Shown piece by piece: positions 17,954 to 27,673 of a stretch of 54,035 bases of DNA. Source of the stretch: Pontibacter qinzhouensis (GTDB lineage: Bacteria; Bacteroidota; Bacteroidia; Cytophagales; Hymenobacteraceae); contig NZ_VRTY01000037.1 of the NCBI RefSeq assembly GCF_008017455.1, forward strand, positions 1 through 54,035, in the 5' to 3' direction. The translations under genes were made by a program, and so were the position numbers. Positions within the stretch are counted from its first letter, which is position 1, and each line of letters begins with the position of its first letter. The notes below the pieces were generated by a model. The model searched no databases. It was not told the origin of the DNA and saw only the letters and a list, made by a program, of their open reading frames with translations.

Positions 17954-18540
17954 TCGCCTACATAGATGGCAAATTAACTTACAAAGATCCGACCTACGTC
18001 ATTATTGATGTGAATGGCGTAGGGTACCAGATCAAGATTCCGCTCAGCACCTACTCTGCTTTACCAACCGGAGAAAGGTGCCGGCTCCAGACGTTTCTGC
18101 ACATAAAAGAAGATGCGCATACACTATATGGCTTTACCACCACAGCCGAGAAAGAAACTTTTCTGCTCCTGATTTCCATATCAGGAGTGGGCCCCAATAC
18201 AGGGCTTATGATTCTTTCGTCGCTTTCGGTAGAAGAAATTCAGCAGGCTATTGTGCGGGAGGATGTGCGAACCATACAGCAGGTAAAAGGCATTGGCGCC
18301 AAAACAGCTCAGCGCGTTATACTGGAGCTGAAGGATAAGATCAAAAAAGATGCTTTAACAGATACTGCTTCTATTCCTGCAGCAGCACACAATACCAACA
18401 GAGCCGAGGCGTTATCTGCATTAGTGACTTTAGGCTTTGTTAAAACTGTGGCAGAGAAGACTCTGGATGCCATTATCAAGCGGGAGGGCAGCAATCTGAG
18501 TGTGGAGGAGCTGATAAAGTTTGCGTTGAAATCTTCTTAG
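17950..18540 (+). CDS. ruvA: Holliday junction branch migration protein RuvA
   Basis: A 196-residue protein, the usual size. RuvA tetramers hold the four-way DNA junction open while the RuvB motor drives branch migration during recombination and repair. The three domains are visible: an OB-fold at about 1-64 (MIAYIDGKLTYKDPTYVIID, GVGYQIKIP), helix-hairpin-helix motifs at about 70-142 (LLISISGVGPNTGLMILS and VKGIGAKTAQRVILELKDKI), and a C-terminal three-helix domain at about 148-196 that contacts RuvB. Its ATG overlaps the malic enzyme stop. sprA starts 14 bases after it. ruvB is not in the window. Confidence 0.97.
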   Translation: MIAYIDGKLTYKDPTYVIIDVNGVGYQIKIPLSTYSALPTGERCRLQTFLHIKEDAHTLYGFTTTAEKETFLLLISISGVGPNTGLMILSSLSVEEIQQAIVREDVRTIQQVKGIGAKTAQRVILELKDKIKKDALTDTASIPAAAHNTNRAEALSALVTLGFVKTVAEKTLDAIIKREGSNLSVEELIKFALKSS

Positions 18541-18554
18541 AATAATATCCGATT

Positions 18555-21500
18555 TTGATCTGGAAAAGTAAAAAGTACAACCTGCTCCTGGCAGCAGTTG
18601 CTACCATATCTATGCTGGCCTGGTTATCGCAGGCAGAAGGTGTTCGATCGCGCAACCATTTTAGAATATTGGCAGATCAACATCTTTTTGCACTGCAAGA
18701 CACTGTTAAGCGAGACACTACCAAATTAGTACCATATATTCCAAGCCGCCGGCCTACCTTCGTGCCCCGCGACAGGCGCGGCAACCCTTTTAGTACCCGT
18801 TCCAGCTCATCTCCCCTCCTGCTCGGCCAGCCAAATAACCTTAAAATGGAAGTGGAGCTAAACGACAGCCTGGACCTCTACAACATTACCGAGAAAATCG
18901 GTGACCTTAATTACCGCACGCCTTCTTCTATGTCGTTGCAAGAGTACTCGGAGTGGCAGCAGAAGCAGGCGATCCGCGATTACTGGCGCGCTAAGTCGAC
19001 TAGCCTCGATGGCGAGAGCGTACTCAGCAGCAACCGCCTGGTTCCTAAAATTTACCTAAGCCCTGTATTCGACCGCATATTCGGTGGCAGCTACGTAGAT
19101 ATTCAACCTAACGGAAATATAGCATTAAAGTTTGGCGCCCGCTTTAACAGGAACGAGAATCCGAACATTCCGCTACGCCAGCAGCGCACCGGCGATTTCG
19201 ATTTTGACCAGAACATTTCGCTTAACCTGGTAGGCAAGATAGGCGAGAAAATGCAGCTCAACTTTAACTGGGACAACAACGCTAACTTCGATTTTGAGAA
19301 TAACATGAAGCTGGATTATACCGGCTTCGAGGAAGAGATTATTCGTAAAATAGAAGCAGGTAACGTAAGCCTGCCTCTTAACAACTCGCTGGTAACAGGT
19401 GCCCAGAACCTTTTTGGTATTAAAACCCAACTTCAGTTTGGCCGCCTGGGGGTTACAGCCATTGCCGCTAACGTGCGGGGCCGCAACGATGAGATCGTGA
19501 TTCAGAATGGTGCACAAAATAAACCTTTCGAGATTAGGGTAGACCAGTACGACAACAACCGTCACTTCTTCCTGTCGCACTTTTTCCGTAACCGCTACGA
19601 CAACACCCTAAGCAACCTGCCGCTGGTTAACTCGGGCATTGTTATTCGCCGCATAGAGCTGTACGTTACCAACAACAACCGCTCTACCGAAAACCTGCGC
19701 AACATGGTTACTTACATGGATATGGGAGAGGCAAGCCCTTACCGCCAGCAATTCGGTGGCCGGCCTAATGCTCCTGCCGCCAACGATGTAAATACCCTCT
19801 ACAGCCAGGTTGCCAACAACAATGCCGCCCGCGACAATAACCGCGTAGATAGTTACCTGAGTGGCCTGGGCTTACAGAAAGGCGTAGACTTTGAGCACGT
19901 GCGGGCACGTAAACTCGATACCCGCGAATATAAATTCAACCCGCAGCTCGGCTATATCTCCCTGAACACTCCGCTCCTCCCCGACCAGGTGCTAGGTGTG
20001 GCGTTTGAGTATACTTACAACGGCAGAACCTATAAAGTTGGGGAGCTAATGGACGACTACCAGAACCGGCAGGACGACCAGGTAATTCAGATGAAAATGC
20101 TCCGGGCCACGAACCCTTCGTTGGAGTACCCCACCTGGGACCTGCTCATGAAGAACGTGTACCGCCTCGATGCTACCCAACTTAGCCGGGAGAACTTTCA
20201 GTTGCAGATTGTTTACAAAGACGACGAAACCGGCGTAGATATTACCAGCTTAAAAGAGGCAAGCCCGATTCAGAATATTCCGCTGATAGAAGTCTTTAAC
20301 CTCGACAACGTAAACACCAACAACGACAAACCGCGTGATGGTAACTTCGACTTTTTGTCGGGTATTACCATAGACCCTGAAATGGGAACCGTTATTTTCC
20401 CGATTGTGGAGCCATTTGGCAGTTACCTGGCAGAGCAGTTTACAGGCCGGCCGGAGCTGATTGAGCGCTACGTATTTCAGGAGCTATATGAGCAAACCCA
20501 AACAGATGCGCAACAGAATACAGTAAAAGCGAAATTCTTCCTGAAAGGCCGTTTCCAGGCCACCTCCACCGACGAAATTGTGCTGCCCGGCTTCCGGATC
20601 GCAGAGGGCTCCGTGGCAGTTTACTCCGGCGGCACGCGCCTTACCGAAGGCACCGATTACCAGGTTTTTTACGACATGGGCCGCATCAAAATCCTGAACC
20701 CCAGCTACATCAGCTCGGCCAGCGACCTGCGCGTAACCTACGAGAAAGCGGAGCTGATGAACATTCAGCCACGTACGCTGCTCGGTGCCCGCTTCGACTA
20801 TGCCGTTAATGATGATATAAACATTGGAGCTACCGTGCTGCACCTACAGGAGCAACCTTACATTAACCGGGTAAGCATAGGCGATGAACCCAGCAACAAC
20901 ACCATCTACGGCCTGGACGTGAACCTGAGCAAAGAGTCGCGCTTCCTGACCAAGTTAACCGACCGTATTCCTTTTATCCAGACCAAAGCCCCCTCCAGCG
21001 TTACCTTCAGCGGTGAGTTTGCACAACTGGTCCCAAATAAGTCTAAATCGCCGGTAAACGAAGATGGTACATCGTATATTGATGACTTTGAAGGAGCTGA
21101 AACGCCTTTTAGCCTGGGTGGTTTCAACAACAATAACTGGCGACTGGCAGCCACACCTGCACCACTAGTACAAGGCGAAGGACTTGCCTATTCTTATAAT
21201 CGTGCTAAACTTGCCTGGTACACTGTAGATCAGATATTTTACCGCGAAGGCGATAACCTGCGCCCCTCTAACATTACCAGAGAAGAAGTTAGTAACCATT
21301 ATGTGCGCGGTGTGCGGCGAACAGAGGTTTTTCGCGGCCGTGACCCGCAAATTGCCAACACCTACGAGTACACCTTCGACCTGGCGTATTACCCACGCGA
21401 CCGGGGGCAATACAATTACAACCCGAACCTCGATGCACAAGGTAGATTAGTAGGCGACCCACGCAGCAACTGGGGTGGTATCAGCCGCGACATTACCTTC

Positions 21501-24500
21501 GATACCGACTTCGACAATGCCAACATAGAGTATGTGGAGTTCTGGATGATGGACCCTTTCATTAGTGGTCCGAATGGCCGGAAAGACGACCTGGGCAACC
21601 TGATCTCCAGCAATGAAGGCGGTGAACTGGTGCTGAACCTGGGCAGCGTATCGGAAGACATTATGAAAGACGGACGCTATTCTTTTGAGAATGGCTTGCC
21701 TGCCTCACCTACCGATGTGCAGAACCTGCAGGAAACAATTTGGGGCCGGGTAACGTCGCAGCAATTCCTGACAGATGCTTTTACGGGTGTGCCGGGTGGG
21801 CGCCAGTTGCAGGATATTGGCCTAGACGGTTTAAACGACGAGGCGGAGCGCCAGCATTTTGCCTCCAGCTTCCTGAACCAGATTCCGGGTGCACCGCCAC
21901 AGTCGGTTTTAAACGACCCCTCCGCTGATAACTTCAACCACCACCTCGATGCCATTTACGACCAGCAGGGAGCTGGTATTCTGCGCCGCTACAAAAACTT
22001 TAACGGCATGGAGAACAACTCTCCGGAGAACAGCCGTTTCTCGAACTATGCTTTCCCGGATAAAGAAGACCTGAACCGTGATAACATTATCAGCGACCTA
22101 GAGCAGTATTACGAGTATAAAATAAACCTGAGGCCAGGGCAGCTGAACGTAGGGCAGAATTATATTGTAGACCGCATTGTGCAGACTATTCATGGCGACC
22201 AGGTAAACTGGTACCAGTTCCGTATTCCGGTACGCCAGCCTACAGGCAGTGTGGGCAACATCAATGGCTTTAAGTCGATCAGGTTTATGCGGATGTACAT
22301 GACCCAGTTTGCTGACCCGGTGGTACTGCGTTTCCTTCAGTTCCAGTTTGTGGCCAACCAGTGGCGTACTTTCCTGCAACCCATTACCGATGGCAACCCC
22401 TGCCTTACCTGTACCGATGATGCCCGTGCCTTTACAGTTTCTACAGTGAACATAGAAGAGAACGGGGAGCCTGTAGAGGGGAGCATACCCTACATGGTGC
22501 CACCTGGCATCGAGCGTCTGCGCGATTATGCTTCTACGAACAATCGCCGCCAGAACGAGCAGTCGCTGCAGCTGTGCGTAGAAGACCTGAAAGACTCCTT
22601 CTCGAAAGCTGTTTATAAAAACATTTCGCTCGACATGCTTATTTACAAACGCATTAAAATGTTTGTGCATGCCCAAACCAGTAACCCGAACACAAGAGAC
22701 GACGACACAGAGATATTTATCAGGATTGGTACAGACTACTCGCAGCACTATTACGAGTACATTGTTCCGCTAAAGATTACCAACCCCGGCGCTACCACCC
22801 GCGAAGAAATATGGCCATCTGAAAACGAAATAGACATTGCCATACAAGACCTTGTGAACGCTAAAATGGATCGTAATAAAATACAGGGTTACGACATGCG
22901 CCGACCTTACGATGTCCCTTTCAATGGCAAAACAATCCGGATAATGGGTAACCCTGATTTTAGTGAGGTTCAAAGCGTGATGATTGGTGTCCGGAACCCT
23001 TCAAGGCCGAACCAGGACAGCAGCCCGCACTCTGTTTGTGTGTGGGTAGATGAGCTGCGCGTTACCGATTTCAGGAACCAGACTGGCTGGGCAGCCAATG
23101 CCCGCTTAAACACCAAACTGGCCGATTTTGCCAACATTACCGCCACAGGTAGCTATACTACCATTGGTTTTGGTGGACTTCAGCAAAAAATAGCACAACG
23201 GGCTCGCGAAAACACAGCCATGATGGACATCAGCGCCAACATAGCAGCCGACAAGTTCCTGCCCGAAAAATCTGGCATAAAGATTCCACTGAGCGTGCAG
23301 TACGGCACCCTGAACAGCCAGCCACAGTTCGACCCGCTGGATAAGGATGTTCCGTTGGAGCAGTCGATGGAGCGGTTCAGCTCTGATGATGCAGAGCGGG
23401 AGTACCGGCAGAAAGTAACCACCATGGAGACCCGCAAAAGCATCAGCCTGCTGAATGTTAGAAAGGAGCGCGTAAACCCTGAAGCGAAAGTAAGGCCATA
23501 TGATGTGGAGAACCTCTCCTTCTCCTACTCGTATGCCGAGCGGCTATTCACCAACATCGAAACAGAGCGCGACTTTACAAAGTCGTATACCGGGGGTGTA
23601 GCGTATATGTATAATAACACACCAAAAAACTATACACCTTTTGCACAGACTGAAGCTATTAAGTCGCCGTACCTACGCCTGATAAAAGACTTTAACTTTA
23701 CGCCACTACCGAGCAGTTTCTCCTTTAGAGCCGACCTGGACCGCCGGTACAACGAAACGTTTCTGCAGCGTCGCGAAGCCGGTTCTAACGTGATCACTTC
23801 CAGAGGCATTGCACCAACTTTCCAGAAATACTTCTTCTTTAACCGCATCTACGACATGAAGTGGGACATTACTAAGAGTATTTCTCTGGATTACACCGCC
23901 TCAAACCGATCTGTAGTAGACGAACCAGACGACCGCATTAACAGCGACATAGACTCTATTGCGTACAAAAATGCCATTATCTGGGAAAATCTGCGGTCAG
24001 GGGGGCGTAACACAAACTTTAACCAGGTTATAGCCATAAACTACAAGCTGCCACTCGATAAGTTTCCGCTTACCGATTGGCTCAGCGCTGAAACCCGCTA
24101 TGCCGCCACCTATATCTGGACAGCCGGTTCTACTGCCCTGAACCAGGATGACAACTTCAGGCTCGGTAACATTGCCGAAAACAGCACCGACTTTACGCTC
24201 AATGGTAAGTTCGATCTGGTGAAACTCTACAATAAAGTACGGTTCCTGAAAGATGTGAACACACCGGCGCCACCACAGGCACAACAGCCTCCGGCAGCAC
24301 CAACCGACACAACGGCCCAAAAGCCAAAGTCAGAGATGAAGTTCGCCAAATCGCTGGCACGCCTTCTGATGATGACACGCTCTGTAAACTTTGTGTATGA
24401 GCAGGACAAACGCAGCATGATACCAGGCTTCCTGCCCTCCAGCCACATGTTTGGCCTCGACAAAGGCTTTGAAGCACCAGGCCTGCCATTTGTGCTGGGC

Positions 24501-25727
24501 AGGCAGTATGAACTCGATGACCTATACAACAGAGTATCGGGCAACGGCTGGTACACCGATAGCAGCCAATACCTGAACACACCTTTCAGCGCGGAGCTAG
24601 CCGAGATTATGACCCTGCGCGCCAACCTGGAGCCTATTAAGTCTTTTAACGTGCAGGTAGATGCCCGCCGCAACCTTTCCAGAATCGAGGAAGTGTTTTA
24701 CCGCAAAGAGTTTGATGACTTTGGTGGAATAGGCACAACAGATCAGCGCCAGAACCCGATTAATATGGGTTCGTTCAGTACGTCGTTCATGGCACTGGGC
24801 ACATTATTCCAGTCTACGGCAGGCGGCACATCGCAGGCTTTCGACGATTATATCCGGAACCGCCATAATGTGCGCCAAAAACTCACCGATGCCAATGCAG
24901 CTGCGCCAGACTCCGGGTACAGGCTTAATTCGCAGTCGGTGCTGATGGAGTCGTTCCTGTATGCTTACCAGGGCAGAGATATAAATGGCTATGAGGCAAA
25001 AGCATCGAAACCGTTCGACCGGCTACCCATTCCAAATTGGCGCATCGATTATAATGGTTTGTCGCAGCTGGAGTTCTTTAAACGTTGGTTCAGCCAGGTA
25101 AACCTGACACATGCCTATAACTCCTCTTATACCATCTCTAACTTTACCACCTCGCTGGCCTACAATCAGGAGCCAACCGGTTTCCCGAACAGCATAAATG
25201 AGTTTGGCCAGATTATTCCGTATTACATTGTGAGCCAGGTAACGATTATGGAGCGACTGGCACCGCTGTTAGGCGTTAACTTCAGAACGAAGACAAACTT
25301 TACCGGCCGGCTTGAGTATAAGGTGGAGCGCAACCTGTCGCTGAACCTGACCAACGCACAGGTTACAGAGACCAACGTGACAGACTATGTGTTTGGCTTC
25401 GGCTATACCAAGGATAAATTAAAGCTGCCGTTTATGACCAAAGCGCTGGACAATGAGGTGACCATGCGAATGGATTTTTCGGTACGCGACAACCAGACCG
25501 TGCAGCGGGCCATTGCCCAGGACGAAACGGGTAACGAGTATAGCCAGAACCAGATCACGAACGGCACGAAACAGTTAACCATGCGCCCAACCGTAGACTA
25601 CGTGCTGAGCCAGCGGGTAAACATGCAGTTCTATTTATTGCGCACGGTCTCCGATCCTAAAATATCTACTTCGTTCAGAAACAGTGTAACCGAAGGCGGC
25701 ATTCAGCTACGAGTAAGTTTGCAATAA
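18555..25727 (+). CDS. sprA: Type IX secretion outer-membrane translocon SprA
   Basis: A 2390-residue protein, matching the known giant size of SprA, the single-chain barrel through which type IX cargo crosses the outer membrane. It has a signal-like N-terminus (LLLAAVATISMLAWLSQAEG) and is then almost all beta-strand with many aromatic and Asn/Arg-rich turns; segments such as YIDDFEGAETPFSLGGFNNN and RILADQHLFALQD fit the family. SprA works with PorV, which is encoded about 25 kb downstream. I use the TTG at 18555, since the signal peptide begins directly after it and the next in-frame ATG lies inside it. It is transcribed with maeB and ruvA; gcvH follows with its own promoter box. In gliding relatives it also moves adhesins. 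Confidence 0.93.
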   Translation: MIWKSKKYNLLLAAVATISMLAWLSQAEGVRSRNHFRILADQHLFALQDTVKRDTTKLVPYIPSRRPTFVPRDRRGNPFSTRSSSSPLLLGQPNNLKMEVELNDSLDLYNITEKIGDLNYRTPSSMSLQEYSEWQQKQAIRDYWRAKSTSLDGESVLSSNRLVPKIYLSPVFDRIFGGSYVDIQPNGNIALKFGARFNRNENPNIPLRQQRTGDFDFDQNISLNLVGKIGEKMQLNFNWDNNANFDFENNMKLDYTGFEEEIIRKIEAGNVSLPLNNSLVTGAQNLFGIKTQLQFGRLGVTAIAANVRGRNDEIVIQNGAQNKPFEIRVDQYDNNRHFFLSHFFRNRYDNTLSNLPLVNSGIVIRRIELYVTNNNRSTENLRNMVTYMDMGEASPYRQQFGGRPNAPAANDVNTLYSQVANNNAARDNNRVDSYLSGLGLQKGVDFEHVRARKLDTREYKFNPQLGYISLNTPLLPDQVLGVAFEYTYNGRTYKVGELMDDYQNRQDDQVIQMKMLRATNPSLEYPTWDLLMKNVYRLDATQLSRENFQLQIVYKDDETGVDITSLKEASPIQNIPLIEVFNLDNVNTNNDKPRDGNFDFLSGITIDPEMGTVIFPIVEPFGSYLAEQFTGRPELIERYVFQELYEQTQTDAQQNTVKAKFFLKGRFQATSTDEIVLPGFRIAEGSVAVYSGGTRLTEGTDYQVFYDMGRIKILNPSYISSASDLRVTYEKAELMNIQPRTLLGARFDYAVNDDINIGATVLHLQEQPYINRVSIGDEPSNNTIYGLDVNLSKESRFLTKLTDRIPFIQTKAPSSVTFSGEFAQLVPNKSKSPVNEDGTSYIDDFEGAETPFSLGGFNNNNWRLAATPAPLVQGEGLAYSYNRAKLAWYTVDQIFYREGDNLRPSNITREEVSNHYVRGVRRTEVFRGRDPQIANTYEYTFDLAYYPRDRGQYNYNPNLDAQGRLVGDPRSNWGGISRDITFDTDFDNANIEYVEFWMMDPFISGPNGRKDDLGNLISSNEGGELVLNLGSVSEDIMKDGRYSFENGLPASPTDVQNLQETIWGRVTSQQFLTDAFTGVPGGRQLQDIGLDGLNDEAERQHFASSFLNQIPGAPPQSVLNDPSADNFNHHLDAIYDQQGAGILRRYKNFNGMENNSPENSRFSNYAFPDKEDLNRDNIISDLEQYYEYKINLRPGQLNVGQNYIVDRIVQTIHGDQVNWYQFRIPVRQPTGSVGNINGFKSIRFMRMYMTQFADPVVLRFLQFQFVANQWRTFLQPITDGNPCLTCTDDARAFTVSTVNIEENGEPVEGSIPYMVPPGIERLRDYASTNNRRQNEQSLQLCVEDLKDSFSKAVYKNISLDMLIYKRIKMFVHAQTSNPNTRDDDTEIFIRIGTDYSQHYYEYIVPLKITNPGATTREEIWPSENEIDIAIQDLVNAKMDRNKIQGYDMRRPYDVPFNGKTIRIMGNPDFSEVQSVMIGVRNPSRPNQDSSPHSVCVWVDELRVTDFRNQTGWAANARLNTKLADFANITATGSYTTIGFGGLQQKIAQRARENTAMMDISANIAADKFLPEKSGIKIPLSVQYGTLNSQPQFDPLDKDVPLEQSMERFSSDDAEREYRQKVTTMETRKSISLLNVRKERVNPEAKVRPYDVENLSFSYSYAERLFTNIETERDFTKSYTGGVAYMYNNTPKNYTPFAQTEAIKSPYLRLIKDFNFTPLPSSFSFRADLDRRYNETFLQRREAGSNVITSRGIAPTFQKYFFFNRIYDMKWDITKSISLDYTASNRSVVDEPDDRINSDIDSIAYKNAIIWENLRSGGRNTNFNQVIAINYKLPLDKFPLTDWLSAETRYAATYIWTAGSTALNQDDNFRLGNIAENSTDFTLNGKFDLVKLYNKVRFLKDVNTPAPPQAQQPPAAPTDTTAQKPKSEMKFAKSLARLLMMTRSVNFVYEQDKRSMIPGFLPSSHMFGLDKGFEAPGLPFVLGRQYELDDLYNRVSGNGWYTDSSQYLNTPFSAELAEIMTLRANLEPIKSFNVQVDARRNLSRIEEVFYRKEFDDFGGIGTTDQRQNPINMGSFSTSFMALGTLFQSTAGGTSQAFDDYIRNRHNVRQKLTDANAAAPDSGYRLNSQSVLMESFLYAYQGRDINGYEAKASKPFDRLPIPNWRIDYNGLSQLEFFKRWFSQVNLTHAYNSSYTISNFTTSLAYNQEPTGFPNSINEFGQIIPYYIVSQVTIMERLAPLLGVNFRTKTNFTGRLEYKVERNLSLNLTNAQVTETNVTDYVFGFGYTKDKLKLPFMTKALDNEVTMRMDFSVRDNQTVQRAIAQDETGNEYSQNQITNGTKQLTMRPTVDYVLSQRVNMQFYLLRTVSDPKISTSFRNSVTEGGIQLRVSLQ

Positions 25728-25752
25728 TATTTCAGCATTGCGAAAAAGAAAG

Positions 25753-25760
25753 TACTTTTG
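25753..25760 (+). promoter_or_regulatory. Promoter -7 box of gcvH
   Basis: TACTTTTG fits TAnnTTTG exactly, 30 bases before the gcvH ATG and after the sprA stop. No well spaced -33 box is seen. Confidence 0.5.
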
Positions 25761-25790
25761 GAAACTCAATCCATCTAAACTAACAAACAA

Positions 25791-26171
25791 ATGAACCTAC
25801 CTGAAAACCTGAAGTATTCGAAAGACCACGAGTGGATTCGTGTAGAAGGAGACGTTGCCTACGTAGGCATCACAGATTTTGCCCAAAGCGAACTAGGCGA
25901 TATTGTGTACGTTGACGTTGATACTGTAGACAAGCAAATTGCCCAGAACGACGTGTTTGGCACTGTAGAGGCGGTAAAAACTGTATCGGATCTCTTCAGC
26001 CCCGTTAGCGGCACAGTATTAGAACTCAACGAAAAACTCGATGCCAGTCCTGAGCTTGTGAACTCTGACCCCTACGGCGATGGCTGGATCGTGAAAATAG
26101 CGATTGAAGATGCCAGCGAGCTGGAAAGCCTGCTTTCGGCTGCAGACTACAGCGAACTGATAGGTCAGTAA
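25791..26171 (+). CDS. gcvH: Glycine cleavage system H protein
   Basis: The lipoyl carrier of the glycine cleavage complex: its swinging arm takes the aminomethyl group from the P protein to the T protein and is reoxidised by the L protein. It has 126 residues, the normal length. The opening [24 protein letters not shown] and the lipoyl site [16 protein letters not shown] are canonical; K63 is the lysine that carries lipoate. The C-terminal [10 protein letters not shown] segment is also conserved. The VanZ-like gene starts 25 bases after the stop. GcvP and GcvT are not nearby. The sequence shows no change at key positions. Confidence 0.97.
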   Translation: MNLPENLKYSKDHEWIRVEGDVAYVGITDFAQSELGDIVYVDVDTVDKQIAQNDVFGTVEAVKTVSDLFSPVSGTVLELNEKLDASPELVNSDPYGDGWIVKIAIEDASELESLLSAADYSELIGQ

Positions 26172-26196
26172 ACACCTACACACACGCCTTTACGAG

Positions 26197-26571
26197 TTGA
26201 TTCTACGGTACAACCTCTTTACCATTATGTGGGCAGCAGTGATCCTGATCACAACACTGCTGCCCAATACTTCCGCGCCTGCCACCTCGGCCTGGGAACT
26301 CCTCTCCTTCGACTCTTTTGCACACGCCTTTCTGTTTTGCGTGCTCACTTTTCTGATGATTGTGGGCATGAAGAAGCAGTATACTTTCGTCAAAACCAGG
26401 CATTATGCCATTCGGTATTCACTATTCATCTGTACCTTTTATGGCATTGGCATCGAGCTGCTGCAGGAGTTTGTGTTAGATGGCCGCGAAGGCGACATCT
26501 TTGATGTACTGAGCAACACCATCGGGTGCCTCAGTGGCATTCTTCTCTTTAAATGGGTGTACAAACAGTAG
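26197..26571 (+). CDS. VanZ-like membrane protein
   Basis: A 124-residue protein with about four membrane helices (FTIMWAAVILITTLLP, FDSFAHAFLFCVLTFLMIVGM, YSLFICTFYGIGIELLQEF, NTIGCLSGILLFKWVY). The FDSFAHAFLF and GIGIELLQEFVLDGREGDIFDVLSNTIG segments match the VanZ family motif, in which a conserved Glu-Gln pair is followed by R.gd..D...N..G. VanZ from Enterococcus gives low-level teicoplanin resistance, but most homologues have no known role. I keep the TTG start at 26197; an ATG at 26227 is the alternative. It follows gcvH closely. Confidence 0.82.
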   Translation: MILRYNLFTIMWAAVILITTLLPNTSAPATSAWELLSFDSFAHAFLFCVLTFLMIVGMKKQYTFVKTRHYAIRYSLFICTFYGIGIELLQEFVLDGREGDIFDVLSNTIGCLSGILLFKWVYKQ

Positions 26572-26606
26572 CTGTGCCCGCTACCCATATATACCTCCCC
26601 ATCACC

Positions 26607-26665
26607 ACCCTTGAGCCCAAACAGCCGAAAACCTCTTCTGAAGGTCATTTCTATTAGAATAATTG
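26607..26665 (-). repeat. Dispersed 58-bp element, copy R8 (59 bp)
   Basis: Minus strand: left end CAATTATTCTAATAGAAAT, core ACCTTCAGAAG, right end CAAGGGT, with one extra base. It lies between the VanZ-like gene and the Rpn promoter, antisense to both genes. Confidence 0.85.
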
Positions 26666-26705
26666 CTTGCACAACAGCCGCTTCCCAGGCCTCAGCCCAA
26701 GTAAC

Positions 26706-26733
26706 TTGCGCTTTAGAAAAATTCGTATATTTG
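26706..26733 (+). promoter_or_regulatory. Promoter of the Rpn-family gene
   Basis: TTG at 26706-26708 and TATATTTG at 26726-26733 (exact TAnnTTTG) are separated by 17 bases. The -7 box lies 18 bases before the ATG. Confidence 0.6.
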
Positions 26734-26751
26734 GTTTATTAGACATTGCAT

Positions 26752-27639
26752 ATGGCTGAATTCGTAGAAAGATATATAAACCCCTTCACCGATTACGGTT
26801 TCAAAAGACTGTTCGGAGAAGAACCTAATAAAGATCTGCTGCTCGACTTCCTAAACGTGCTCCTGGAAGAAGAGCAGGGAAAGATCACCGAACTCACGTA
26901 TATAAAAAATGAGCAACTTGGAACCGGTGAAGTAGACAGAAAAGCGATTTTTGACCTGTACTGCGAAAACGAAAAGGGTGAAAAGTTTATAGTTGAGCTC
27001 CAGAAAACCAAGCAGAACTTCTTTAAAGACCGCACCGTCTACTACGCCACCTTTCCTATACGGGAGCAGGCAAGGAGGGCAGACTGGAACTACGAGTTGA
27101 AAGCTGTTTACACCATAGCCATACTCGACTTTGTGTTCGATGAGGATAAAAACGATCCTGAAAAATTTCGTTACGATATAAAGTTAACAGATACAGGCAC
27201 GAAGAAGGTTTTTTACGAAAAGCTCACCTTTATTTACCTGGAGATGCCCAAGTTTAACAAAACTGTTGAGAACCTGGAGACCAGGTTTGATAAATGGCTA
27301 TTCGTTATCCGGAATCTTAACAGGCTAGATAAAGTTCCGGATAAACTACGCGAGCGTGTGTTTGAAAAATTATTCGAAACAGCCGAAATAGCTAAGTTCA
27401 CCCCAGACCAGGTTCGCTCTTATGAAGATAGTTTAAAGTATTACAGAGATATGAAAAACTCCCTGGATACGGCCAGAGAAGAAGGATTGATAGAAGGTTT
27501 AGAGAAAGGGATAGAGAAAGGGATAGAGAAAGTAGCCCAAAACATGCTGAAGAAGGGAATAGCGATAGAGGTAATTTCTGAGACTACAGGGCTTACCTTA
27601 CAGCAGCTTGAAAGGCTTAAAAGTAAAACTGACGAGTAA
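26752..27639 (+). CDS. Rpn-family recombination-promoting nuclease/putative transposase
   Basis: A 295-residue member of the Rpn (PD-(D/E)XK) family, whose E. coli members are DNA endonucleases that promote RecA-independent recombination. The N-terminus reads YINPFTDYGFKRLFGEEPNKDLLLDFLN, a hallmark of the family, followed by the core DRKAIFDLYCENEKGEKFIVELQ in which D, E and the following Q fit the PDDEXK pattern. The C-terminal end has the near-repeated EKGIEKGIEK and a helix-turn-helix-like tail (AIEVISETTGLTLQQLERL), the variable region known in this family. I start at ATG 26752; a TTG two codons earlier is in frame. It has its own promoter and lies just after repeat copy R8. Mobility is not proven. 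Confidence 0.87.
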   Translation: MAEFVERYINPFTDYGFKRLFGEEPNKDLLLDFLNVLLEEEQGKITELTYIKNEQLGTGEVDRKAIFDLYCENEKGEKFIVELQKTKQNFFKDRTVYYATFPIREQARRADWNYELKAVYTIAILDFVFDEDKNDPEKFRYDIKLTDTGTKKVFYEKLTFIYLEMPKFNKTVENLETRFDKWLFVIRNLNRLDKVPDKLRERVFEKLFETAEIAKFTPDQVRSYEDSLKYYRDMKNSLDTAREEGLIEGLEKGIEKGIEKVAQNMLKKGIAIEVISETTGLTLQQLERLKSKTDE

Positions 27640-27673
27640 GCCAACTACACACTTGCGCTGCTTCGTTTCTGGC

